DNA from: Corynascus novoguineensis
Lineage: Eukaryota; Ascomycota; Sordariomycetes; Sordariales; Chaetomiaceae
Length of the DNA stretch: 64,000 bases
Direction: 5' to 3'
Assembly (NCBI GenBank): GCA_033296725.1
Contig: MU857622.1
Location: 1-64,000 of the forward strand
The notes under the pieces are model-generated. The model did no database searches, was not told the origin of the DNA, and was given only the letters and a program-made list of their open reading frames with translations. Every line of letters starts with the position of its first letter. Position 1 is the stretch's first letter. Of this stretch, positions 19,730 through 31,189 are shown piece by piece. The translations under genes and the position numbers were made by a program.

Positions 19730-21689
19730 GTCGGACGTGATCTGGTGGCGGACGACAAGACGCCAACACGATAAGGACCTTGTGCAAGAGCCAGGAGGCA
19801 AACTCGGATGCAGAAACAGACCGAGCCAGATTGGTCCGTTCGAAGAATAATCCTGCTTAGGACGACGAAATGGAAAATGAAGGATGAGAATGAAAAGAGA
19901 GGAAGGAAATCGAAACACAGGGGATAATAGATCTAGTCTATCATTAACAATGACTTCGCCCTCCGTCAGAGGCAATACTACATATCTGACGACGTGCCTT
20001 CGCCGTCTCAGCCATCGGGTCTGCACGGGAGGCAATCCCCACAGGCACATAGTCAACGGAGAAGTGCATCTCCGGGTCGCTCTCTGGGATATTTCGGGAG
20101 TCGGGGAGTTGGTGGGCATTATGTCGTGATTTCAGCGGAAAAGCTCCAGTCGAATACCTGTCCCGTGGATAAGAAGCGGACAGGCCAGGGCGCGGGATGG
20201 TTCCAGCCTCGCATCTCCACGGGGTGTGTTGCGCCGCATTGTCGCACGCCTGACATCTGCCGCAGAGCGCTGGAGCAGTGCGCTTGATAATGCCAAATGC
20301 AGAGAGGCTCGGGGACTGCCCGGGTACTGTGTGTGTAAAGTCGGAGTGGAGGAAACCTCTCACCTCCCGCGGCAAGAGCGTAACTGTACAACGCTTGTCG
20401 AGATAGGAGATAGTCCACTGATAAGTGCGGCAGCCAATCAGGTGTTGCAGAATTCGTCGCCGCTTCCTCCTTGGGACACCCGCGGAGATAGACCGGGTCT
20501 GCCGTTATCTTTTAAAATTCGAGTTGTGTGCTGTGATCAATTCTACGGCCAAAACTTTCACGTTTCTCTTCAGGCACAGCCCATCCCCGCCTACCAACCT
20601 CAATTGAAGCGATCCTAGTGTAATGGAAATAATATATCTTTTCCTTCTCTGGGAAAATCCATGGAAGACAACCAGATCCACTTCACTAGCACACACCCCT
20701 TCTTCCGTTGGCCAAGTCACGTCACAGGGCCCATTCCAGGAACAGGAAACAACATCGACCGATTAGATCAGGCCACTCTCCAAATCGGGTCCATCTGCCC
20801 AATCTGATTGCTAATCTCACCACTTTGTTCGAGAAACAGCTCTCAGAGTAAGGTATGTACGTAAGTTTCCGTCGCTGTGGGTGATCGGGCCCACGCGGGA
20901 TGGCCCGGCCACAACCGGCTTCGGTTGGCATCTCCGGCTTGGCCCGCCATTGCTCGGATTTCCAGGTGCCGTTGTTGTGGGCTGCAAATCGTCTGGTCAG
21001 TCTGATCATTGCTTGACATCTGAAAACGAGCGCTTGCAGGTTCCGACATGGCGAGCATTCAACTGTTATCCAGTCTTGGTCAAAGCTCTCTGAAACCTTC
21101 ACGTCGCACCTGCCAGGTCGCACTCCGAACAACGGACATAGCTCGGCTTGTTCCGCAAGTGCCGAGAGAAAAGTTACTGTCCCGTACTTTCTTGTCGCAC
21201 AAAATGCAGTCACGAACAAGGCCTCACCAACATATCGAGCTATATTCCCGTCTAGAGCCTTTAAGTAATGACGTAGCACTTCGAAGCGCTGTAAATGTGC
21301 TCATTCTAAACAGTCTTTCCGTCTGCAACACAACAAAGTCCATCCACACCTCCATCAGCCATCCGCCGAAATGATGAGGGTCTGCCGACAGTCGGCATAT
21401 TAGCACCAAATATCTTCATCGTGGAGAGTAACAAGATATCGGCCCTCGAAGCGGATACTGTATTGTCCGTAACATGCTTCAATATGCTGTAGTCACTAAA
21501 AGGCGAGGAAAAGAACACGAAGAATTATGTATGAACAGTAAGCCGTCAATGGCAATTCCTTACAAAACGGGCATCACAGCTCAGGCCCTCTCAACTTAAC
21601 ACTCATGGGTATCCTGAGCCCAAAATCAGCTTTTTCTCCATACAATAGGAACCAACACCTCAAACGTCCAAAGAGCCTCCCACGCCTCC
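19730..21689. other. Upstream region of nitrite reductase and 3' flank of the giant membrane protein gene
   Basis: These 1.96 kb separate the nitrite reductase start (- strand) from the 3' end of the next - strand gene. The part up to about 20500 is likely the nitrite reductase promoter and holds GATA and NirA-like sites. No coding frame from 19730 to 21689 looks conserved. The nitrate reductase and nitrate transporter genes that neighbour niiA in aspergilli are not here. Confidence 0.45.
20402..20487 (-). promoter_or_regulatory. GATA / CCAAT / NirA-like site cluster upstream of nitrite reductase
   Basis: Three GATA cores lie within 22 bp (20402-20405, 20409-20412, 20420-20423), followed by CCAAT at 20434-20438. 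On the - strand, CTCCGCGG occurs at 20480-20487, immediately next to another GATA (20487-20490). CTCCGHGG is the published consensus of the nitrate-specific activator NirA, and HGATAR-type sites bind the AreA/NIT-2 nitrogen regulator. The cluster lies about 670-760 bp before the nitrite reductase start codon. Site identity comes from sequence match, and use by these factors is inferred. Confidence 0.5.
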
Positions 21690-24600
21690 CTAATATCTCA
21701 ACACGACGCCCCTCTTCGGCCTCACACACAGACTATGCAACCAATCTCTCTCGTTGCTCGCCATCACTCCACCACCACTACCGCCGGCGGCACCTGCAGC
21801 CGCAGTCGCCGTCCACAACCTCATCCCTGAAAAACTGACCGTCGGGTTCAGCCCCTTCTCCATGGCCGCAATCTGCGCCAGCACCTCGTGCATCCGCTGC
21901 AGCTCCTGCATCGCCTTCCGCCTGCGCGCCCGCTCGCTCGCCGCAAAGCCATCCTCCGCCTCCACCACAGCCGCCGAATTCGACGAGTACGCAGCAGCAG
22001 CAGAGCCCGTTGGGGCGGTCCACAAACCGGCTGAGTAGTCGGAACGGGGGCTCCCGATACTGCTGCTACTGCCGCTGCTGGGCGGCGTCCAGAGGCGTTG
22101 TCGGTCAAGGTAGCCGCTGCTGAACATCGACGATGGCGAGGGCGAAGGCGAGGTGGACGCCGAAGAGACGCACACGCTGTGCAGCCAGCCCTGCGTGTTG
22201 ATTGACTCCGGAGAAGTAGGGCGGCTGCCCTTGCTGGACCACAGTTCCATGCTGCTCTCTACTTCGATGGATTGCGTAGGCGTATCCTGCCTCCGCGGTG
22301 CCCTCCTGCTTTTGGCACGCGGGGAGGATGCAACCAAGGTGTCGCCGGGGGAGGACGAGACTGAGAGTCGACGACCGGCCGAGGGCATCTCCCAGAGGCC
22401 GGTCGGTGAGGGCGTCTCATGGGAACGGAGGGGGCCAGTCCATAGTTGCTGCTGCTTGCGCTCCGACCCAGTCACCCTCGCCTTCGGCACACACGCGCTG
22501 TGCAACCAGTCACGCTTGGCCATTGACCCTTGGGAGGCAGCGCTGCTCTTTCGTGACCACATCTCCGCACCGCTCTGTACTTCGTCGATGTGGGTGACAG
22601 CTTCTTGGCGCCGACGGGGATAATGCATCATCTCCTGAAGGAAGACAGCAATCGTGGCGCCTGACAGAGAGGGGGTAAGAGACGAGCTGGCAATCACGGG
22701 CACCTCCCAAAGACCGGTTGGCGAGGAGCTACTGCGAGAGCGAGCGGGAGAAGTCCAGAGTTGCTGTTTGCTTGTTGAGGCAGCTTCTCTCGACCTCGAG
22801 ACACACTCGCTGTGCAACCAGTCCCTCCGTTTCGCCACAGGAGACTTTTCCCTGCCCGCCCACAGCTCCATTCCGGCGAAGTGAACGAACGGGTTCTCGC
22901 CTCTTTCTACCGCGTCCATTTGTGCCAAGATTTCTTGCATGCGCTCTTTTTCCTGCAGCATTCTTCTCCCTCGTGCTCGCTGGGAGGCGGCGAAGGCATC
23001 TTCCTTCACCGAAAGAGCAGTCAATGAACGGCCGCGATCAGCGTTCGCCGACCACAAGCCGGTCGATACGCCCTTAGCCATGGGCTCAAGAGGGCTCCAG
23101 AGCAATCCTTTACCCGTCTTGGCCTGAGCCGGTTCCGGCGAGACCTGCGGAACAATACGGCCCTCATCCTTGGTCATTGACTTTCCCTTCGGCGCCTCAC
23201 GAGCCAGCGCTGGTGCAGGCTGAGCGAAGACGAGCGACTGCCGGATCCGCTGGCTCAGCCGCCGCTGCAGCGCCTGCACCGCCTCTAAGCCCGTGAATTC
23301 CTCGGCGGCCATCACTGGTTGCTCCACAAAGGCGACAGGAGGAGCCATGCTCGTGCGCCGGCGGTACTCTTCTTGTGCCGCGCGCTCTACAAACAGCCGC
23401 TCCTGCTCAAGCGCCTCAATCTGCGCTTGAATGGAATCATTCGTGAACTTGCTTGGTGATTGCGGAGCTGCCGGGAACGAAACGGGGGCGTCAATTGGCG
23501 CCTCGTTCATGACTCTGGTATCCTCCTTCTTCCGCTGCTCCGCCTGGCCAATCGAGTGGATTTCGTCATCCCGTCCGGTTTGGCTCCAGCTGCTGCTATG
23601 ACTTTGCGGGCGTAACGTCTGGCGAACTTCGGGAGGGTTGGACGTCGGGCGAGGATTTGAGAGCAAAATGGCCTCCTGGAGCGCGGCTTCCCATTCAGCT
23701 GGAGTAGCGGCAATCCGCTTGCGCTTCTTGGCGGTAGGCCGACTTGCTGCAATAGCCTGCTTGAGAGCGGCCTCCCAATCAGCTGGGGTGGCGGCAACTC
23801 GGTTGAGCTTCTTGGTGTTAGGGCGGCTCGCTGCGATAGCCTGCTTGAGAGCGGCCTCCCAGTCAGCTGCAGTGGCGGCAATTCGGTTGAATTTCTTGGT
23901 GGTATGGCGGCTCGCTGCGATTGCCTCTTGTAGAGCGGCCTGCCAGTCCTCGCGGGTAAAGTGTGGTCGTTGAACCCTCCTCTCCCGGTGCTTCGGTTGT
24001 TCCCCAAGTATCCAATTCCGCTCACGCTTGTGCACAGCATGATGAACGACCCAAAGTCCTGTTGAGGACAAGTGCTCAATTGGTTTCTGCTGAGTCGGGC
24101 GTGGTGTCCGGCGCATATGTAGGGCAGCCGGCTCTTTCGAGGTGCCCCGATAGCTGGGTCGGCGGTGCCCAGGGACATACAAGCCGCCCCTTGCAGAAGC
24201 CTCATATGCCGGGCTAGGTGGGCTCCACAATCCAGCCGATTGCTGCTCATTCGCGGCTTGGATCTCTTGCACCTCGGCAGAGTGGTGTGTCAATCGGGGA
24301 GACATACGATCCGGTGCCGGTTCGGGAGTGACGGGGATCGCGTAACCTCCCAGGGATGCTTTGGGATTGGCAGGCAACCCGACTCTTGGGGTCGACTGGG
24401 TCGGTGTCTTGGATTCCAGTGCATCTTCGAGGATCATAAGGGTAGAGCTCTCGAGTGTAGCCGAGTCGCGCTGCTGTTCAGAGAGAGCTTCTAGAGGTGT
24501 AGCCAGGCCAATGACAATCGACTGCTCTTCCTCGTCCGAGCCTATCTCCTCCGCATAACTGTCTACGACGGGGTCGAACTGTGGCGGTAGCAAGCTGTTT

Positions 24601-27600
24601 CGCGAGGGCACCGCATCGGTCTTCAGAAGGCTGGCAATTTCCCAGAGAGTAGAGTCGTCAAACTCATCGTCGCTGGCCTCCTCATCGGAGTCCATCCTCA
24701 CGATATCTTCCTCATCATCGTAGTCATCAAAGAAGGAGGATGAGTAATCGGTAGACTGTGTCTGGCTCGAACCGCCGGCCACAGCAATGGAAGGACCGCC
24801 GGTGGTCATTGTGCCAGGCATAGCCATGTACATGCTCGGGCGCGGTTGGATGCTTGCCGTGTCAGACTTTTCGCCCCAGGGGAACTGGAAAATACCAAGC
24901 GTTCCTCGCTTGTCCGGGAGCGGCTCCGGGCTTTCCAGGATATCGGGAAGCAGCGTCACGCGCTTGTTGCGACGAGGTGGTCGCTGAGTTACCGGGCGCG
25001 GGGGCTTCTGCGAGGCAGATCCCGACTTGGAGGTCACACGCACCAAAGGCTCAGCAGGTGGTGCTGCCGAAGCCCAAAGCGGACGCCAAAGACCTGATGT
25101 TGCGCGGTTGGCTCTGTTGTACGGCTTACGCCATAGCTGACTGCTCTCAATTTGAAGGGGTCGCCACTGCTTCCTTTGTGCAGGCTGCAGCGAGAGACCA
25201 GGGAGCGGCACCTCAGGTTCCGGGGCACGCTTTACAGGAGCTGTCCACAGAAGGCCAGTCGGTGTAGCCACCTTTGGCACCGGCTTCCACAGCGTGACAG
25301 ACTCTGTTTGCACCTCGGATGGATGTTTGTCGGAGATTTCGTCATCGAAACCCGACATAGGTGGAATCTCCGAGTCATCCGAGTATGGAGGAGTAGGGCT
25401 GGCCAGCTGGGCCCTTGATACCTGCATGAAGGTGGCATTGCTAGTACGCAGGAGTTTGGCGTCCATGTAGTCCATCTGCGCCTCCGTCAAGCGCTTCTGC
25501 CACTTGCTCAGCTTCGGGCTTACAGAGGTTCGCACTGGCGCCTCGGGTATCTTGGGGATTTTGAGATCGTTTGGTCCCCACATCTGGGCGGCCAGCGAAG
25601 GCTCACCTTCCGGCCCAATGCTGCGCCGAACTGACTCCCGAGCGACATTGACCGTACTGGCTACGGACGCGTGTCGAGAGTCAAAAGCCGTCGGCGACGT
25701 AGTCTGCAGAGTAGAGATGGAATCCCGGCCAATTTCGTGCTTGATCTCCTCCCAGTGCTCCGCCTGTTGCCCCATTTCTCGCTCCAGATCCTCAAGTAAC
25801 GCCATGCGTCGTGACGCACTCTCTGGAGTAGCCTGTGGGAGGTCGTCAAGTTTTTTCAATTGTGCCTGGATCTGGCGAATAGCGTCTGCCGGGGATTCAA
25901 GCGGAGAAGGCTCTGTTTGGATGGCAAGTACTCTCTTGAGCGACACAGTGTGCAGCGGTAGAGGTGCGGGAGGAGGCATCTTCCTGGGCTTGACCTCCGT
26001 CTTCCTGGCCGAAAAGGTTGGGCATTCATCGCCCACGCGCCGATGCCACGTTGGAAGCTCAGGGGTTACAGCAGCAGGCTCCTCAGGCTTTGGGGCCGGC
26101 GGTGAGGCTGGTGTCTCAACCTGCTTGACGGCTGATGTATCAAGCATTATTGGCAAAGTCTCCCGGCTGCGGTTGTCGGCGAAGGAAAGTTGAGAGCCCC
26201 TCGTGTCCTGGTGTCCAGCCATTCGAATGGACGCAGGTAGGCCGAGTCTCTGCATGACTGGGACACCGATAGCAACTTCCGGAGAGTTGAACGAGCTCCA
26301 ATTCGTCCCCTCGTCATCGGACCTATCGTAGGTCGTCTCAGTCCAACGGGATATGCGTGGCGGCTCTGGTGGGATAACGGGAGATGATTTGCGTTTCCCG
26401 TCGGCTTGACTTGCTTGCTGTTGGTTGTTCAGGTTGCTGCTGCCATCCTCGTCGCCAAAGGCACGAAGCCAGGAGCTTCCAGCTTCGCCAGCGGTTTTGA
26501 CGAGCATCTTCCCGGGCCGTGGTTGGATCTCGTCCACTTCGGAAACGCTCTCCGTTCGGGCGAACGTCTTTGTTGTTCGGTTAGATGGCTGCCGGCCGTA
26601 TTGCTCACTCGGCGAGGTATCCATATCAAAGTAGGATGCAGGAATACGGGGAACATCGGGGACAGATGATCGCCGCTTATTCGCCTTCGTGCTAGGAGGA
26701 TTAGGGAAGAAAAGCGTGACCTTTTCCTCGAACGTCATGCTCTTGGTGTCGTTGGGGTGCGGTCTGGCTCCCACCGTTGCGCTCCTCATCGGTAGGGCGG
26801 GAAGTGGTGGGAGGTTTGTTGGGCTGCCGGGAGAAGCGGTAAGCAGCGTTCTCCTCCCCATAGAACCGCCAGACTTAGTTCGTCTGTGGCTGAAGGCGGG
26901 ACTAGACTGAGCTGGCGAATCTGCAGGTTTCCGTGGGATGGGCCTGGGGCGATTGACGACCGAGTGCGAAGTAACAGGAGTCTCTGTTGGAAGGGCCGTT
27001 TTCATGGAAGGGTTCCCCGCGGTTTTGATGATGGCGTTTACCATCGAGGGGTCATTGTATTCGATGTTGTTGAGGAAGAGGATCGTCCGATGCTGGGATC
27101 CCGGCTCCTCGGCGGCCTTGAGACCTCGCGCCCTTGGGTTCAACGGGAGGCCGATGGTCGGGCGCCTCTGGAGAGGGGTTTTTGTTGGCTCAGGAGGCGG
27201 CGTTGGCGGGGAGGGGGGCAGCGTTCTCGAAGGCCGAATATTCTGCCTTAGAAGAAGTTGCTGCGAGGTCAACGGCCGGGTCTGCAGAGATTGACTGCTT
27301 GTCTCGATGGTCTCCTCGGACTTTGCTGGTGATGCGGATCGTGGCTTTGCTAGCTCTTCCTGGACTGACGGCCGTGGTGACCTCCGGCGAGTCTCTTCTC
27401 CGCCCGGAGACAGCTGCGCGGATGTCGTTCGCGCGACAGCCACATCTTCAGCTTGAAGACCCCCCGGGAACACGCTCTCCCGGATAGACACGGAGGCAAC
27501 CTCTTTTCTCTTGAGGCTGACAGCACGCTTCAACATTTCCTCCGGTGCCATGCCAACGGATCGTGCCGCAGAGCGGCGGTCAACCACTGCGCCTTCATCT

Positions 27601-28924
27601 TTGTGAACCCGGGCTCTTCTCTCCCTATCCGCTGCTGCAGCCTCCTCCAAACCCATCAAGGCAATCTTGGCAAAAGGGTTATGGTTGCTATTTTGTTGAA
27701 TAATCGGGTGGCTGATGGCAATCTTCCCTTTCCCGAAGTCAACCAGGCCTGCCTTGGGAACCGCATTGTTCCCTTCGAATCCCATGGCAAACCCAATGCT
27801 GGTTTCATCCTTGGCCCTTGGAACTTCCCTAGGATTAATAAACGTCCTGGATGACCGCAGGGCTGCTTCCTTAAGGTCTTCGAAGCGTGTCGGAGGGTAA
27901 TCGGTGTCAGAGGTTGAGACGTCACGGCTGATGTTGATGCGTCTCGGAGATGGCGCCTCTGGAGGCCGGGAGCTCGTTTTCCTGGTCGTGAGCAAGGTTC
28001 CCGCACCAGTAGCTACGAAAACTAGTGCTGTTAGTGCAGGGCAATACAGAATGTACAAGAGAGGCAACATACTGATCACTACCAGCAGACCACCGGCTGG
28101 AAGAGCCGTTTTGGTGGCCAAGGCTAGAGTGCTAAAGCCGAGCAGCATGGGCACGCTCGTCTATATCCCAATCAGCATAGGACGTCAAGAAGGGCTGCAT
28201 CAACACTTACCCCTGTCCAAAACACCAAGCCCAGCAGCACAGCCATCAGCGCTCTGGCCTGGTCGGCATCGACACCTTTTCCGCTCTGGTTTTCATTCGC
28301 TGTCCCTCTCCTCGAGAATGCCCTGATGAGGAGGAAAAAGATGATGGTACCATCCAGGGCGGCGACAAGAATCCCGACAGGGAGCGCTGAGTTGGTGGCA
28401 ACGCAGAAGTCGTCGGTTTGAGGTCTGGTGAAGCCGATGAAGACGGCTCCAGCGAGGAATCTAGCCAGCAGCAAAGCCTGGGGGATCAACTGCGTGACTG
28501 CAATGTTGGTGCCATTGCCCGTATTCAGGGCCCACAGAAGGAACTGCTCGATCGAGAACCTCGCAAATTGATCGAAAACAGTGGCGAAGATGGTGCCGAT
28601 CTGACAAGGCATCGCCGACGTTGTGATGTCGAGAAGTATCGTTATGAAATCGATTTGAGCCCACAGGGCTGCACTGAGAAGGAAAAGAACGAGGACCAGC
28701 CTCTGGCTGTCCCGGAAGACCGTGGAAACGCCATACCCCTTGACGTAGAGAACGAGAGCAGCAGACGCCGCGTTCAGCACAATGCCACTAAGTCACACGA
28801 GTTGGTTAGAGACGGTCGTCCATCGACTATCTAGTTGCGCTGGATGACGGTAAGGTAACGGTGGAGGTAATACTCACAAGAAGAAAGCCGCGACGAGGGC
28901 CTGCGTCGCACCCTCGATCGCCAT
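21690..28924 (-). CDS. Giant protein: seven-helix membrane domain plus about 2,100-residue repeat-rich tail, family unknown
   Basis: Exons are complement(21690-28012, 28073-28160, 28211-28787, 28878-28924), giving about 2344 residues; the 60-nt intron 28013-28072 is in frame and could be retained. The first about 230 residues hold about seven hydrophobic helices, including LVLVLFLLSAALWAQIDFIT, ALLLARFLAGAVFIGF, ILVAALDGTIIFFLLIRAF and ALMAVLLGLVFW. The rest is Pro/Ser/Arg-rich and probably disordered. Notable tail elements are four UIM-like helices at about 1588-1685 and a coiled segment near 1740. In the last 440 residues a module containing LW, WLHSxCV, LWTxP and PTGLW recurs. I do not recognise the family. 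The layout suggests a membrane-anchored scaffold with many short binding motifs, perhaps involving ubiquitin, but this is inference. The open frame of 6.3 kb without stops, in a compact-intron genome, supports it being real. Confidence 0.75.
21723..23005 (-). repeat. Modular Trp-motif repeat array in the tail of the giant protein
   Basis: Four modules follow each other. Each carries (M)xLW or EMW, then WLHS-x-CV (at 21723-21746, 22167-22190, about 22490-22515 and about 22799-22823). Three of them continue with LWT-x-P and then GLW-(E/T)-x-P. The outer two modules also share an upstream helix beginning FAAS-(E/Q)-RAR and ending in GM-x-LW. The module length is about 90-130 residues. The Trp, His, Cys and Gly-Leu-Trp positions are kept while the linkers diverge, which points to selection on the motifs. 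Confidence 0.75.
23672..23965 (-). repeat. 84-bp tandem repeat encoding UIM-like helices
   Basis: The repeat unit is 84 bp (28 codons); the block TTGAGAGCGGCCTCCCA recurs at 23761 and 23845. Four copies encode DWQAALQEAIAASR, DWEAALKQAIAASR (twice) and EWEAALQEAILLSN, joined by KK-(F/L/R)-(N/K)-R-(I/V)-AAT-x-A linkers. The core L-x-x-A-I-x-x-S equals the core of the ubiquitin-interacting motif. Confidence 0.75.
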
Positions 28925-31189
28925 GACGGCGCCGGCTCTGGGGGATGGGAGAAAAAAAAAAAAAAAACTGGGGGAATCGAAGCGAAGTCGGGAAACCAGC
29001 CCAGTCAGGGGGAGGCAATTAAAAGAAAAGAAAGATATCAATACAAGGAGCGTATCATAGTGAAGGGTCCCGCAGATGATGCCGTGATGTTGTGATCAGA
29101 CGGCCATTGCCATGACCTATCCCCAAGCAAGAAGAAGGTGAATGATAGAATCTTGAGAGGAGAGTATCGCAAACAGGACGACTCGGAGGCGTGCGGCAAA
29201 CGGGTCGAGAGTTCGAGACGAGCCGACACACAAGGTCTCTGTGGAGAAGAGGCCCCAGCAATGGCGCCAAGAGGTAGCTCGTCAGGACCAGAGGAGGGGA
29301 GGTGAGCATCACGACATGACTGCAAGGTGCTGCTTCGAACGCCGGGGGGGGATATCCATCCCACTGGTCGTCTCTGTCGTGAGGCTCTGATCCGGATAGG
29401 ATAAGGGGTGGATCATTCAAACAAGTACCCTGCTCCCGCGGTTCATGCACTGACAAGGCCAGGCCGCGGATTGGCTGGTGCACAAGGCTGACAGGGTCCC
29501 GTCCCTCGGCGGTTGCATCTCCACCCCAGCTGTGGTGTTTCACTTGAAACTGAAGGTGTTACATCTCGCACGGACTGCCGCAGAAAAGTCTTTTCTTGGC
29601 TGAGGTGATGGAATCCGCCGAGAATTGACTTGACCCCATTGGGCTCGTTTAAAGCAGCGATTTCTCCTGATGTTGCCTCAAAGTGGTAGTTGTTGGGTTA
29701 GTGGTCTCGTGGGCAGGCGAATGCAACGGTGGGATATGCTGGGCTGACTCGCAGAGGACTTTTGATGATGAATTAGACGATGCGCTAGACCGCTTCACCG
29801 TCGTTAAGTTCGGAAACCCGGCGGTAAGTGCGACGATGACTCTGCAACCAGTGATACCATTTTGGCCGCTCCCGGTGCCAAAACAAATCGCAGTTTTGCC
29901 GGACAGTTGTGAGCGCTGGTAAAAATTCCAAGCGGTTACAAGTGCTCGTGGTCGTCTGAGAATTTCGTGGTCAGGGTAAGCAAGGCATGAATTCGCGGGG
30001 TCGTGAAGTTGCCAATTCTACAATGTTCCAGCGCGTTTACCCTTATGGGAGGACACCTCTGGCTCTGCTTGGCAATGCAATAAGCGATTAGCATCAGTTG
30101 TGTTCTCGTTTTCTAATTGAATGTTGAACAAGGTTGCGAGTGATTGCAAGGAACACAAATGGGCATGGAGGGCGAGTGCGAAATGTAACTTTCCTGGATT
30201 CTCGCTGCGGAGAGGTACTCCGGAGTGATCCGTGCGCTACCCCTGTCTCCACGCAATGTTGCCCGAGCACGCCATTGGGCGCCTCGCTGAAACCCAGTTC
30301 CACAAGGCAAGTTTATTGGCTGGTACGGACGACGTCCTTGCCAAACAAGACATCTGGACGGAATTTCTTCAACAGAACGAGAGGTCAGTTCAAGTAACGA
30401 GACACCATGGCACTGCTTGACTGAACCTATCTGACATCAGCCTGAGCTTGCATCTGCTGTTATAGTGTGGAAATAAAGCATTGGCTGACTGCCTCGGTGC
30501 GTTACCTTAGCCGTTCTGACTTGCAACGCCTTCCGCACTTTTTAAACGCGATCTTGCGTCTCATGTAGGCCCCGATCGCCTGCAGCCGCGAGCGGATGTT
30601 CAGGAATGTTGTCAAAATGCCAGTGTGAATTCCACCCGGGGCATTCAGCCGCCGTGAGGAATCATCCTCGGGATCACAGACGATTCGATATCTCTTGTAC
30701 TCAAATTCGATTCGTACTAATTACGGTGAACGCTGTCCAGGCGCAGAGCCATCCACTTATGTACAGTACCTACGTAGGAAGTACAAAGTATGTATATATG
30801 GAAAGCGGGGAGCTACCAGGCCCCGCCATATATGTAGACACCTTCCTATCCGGGCCGAGAAACGCCGAGTCATCATCGGAAGGGCGCGGATATCTTGGTA
30901 GACTAGTTTCGGTCAGCATCGGCGCGCCGAGGGGAAGTGACCTCGCAGACACGGCCGTCAGATCGGCGGAAGACGTTAACTAGTCCCGACCCTTTTCCGG
31001 TTTAGATGTAGTGCTTGTGTGACTCCTGACTTGACTCGCAGCTTGTCCATGGTGTGTTCAGTGAGTTCAACGACCGACGAGATCACACGTATAAATTTTG
31101 AAGTTTTTCGTGCCAGAAATCTTCCAACGTGCTGTCCGTCCGCGCTCACCACTCATTTTCCCATCAAACCAGAGAAACTCGTGTCCGCC
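28925..31189. other. Intergenic region between divergent genes (about 2.3 kb)
   Basis: The region separates the giant protein gene (-) from the split-barrel gene (+), so it should carry both promoters. There is an A-run at about 28951-28968 near the start of the giant protein gene, and a short palindrome-like TACCTACGTAGGAAG near 30766. Open frames such as 29683-29922 have no recognisable domain. No RNA gene is seen. Confidence 0.4.

Noticed and set aside
29683..29922. A 79-codon frame beginning MVVVGLVVSWAG
   Set aside because: It has no family resemblance, no conserved domain and no splice continuation. It is typical of chance frames in spacer DNA.
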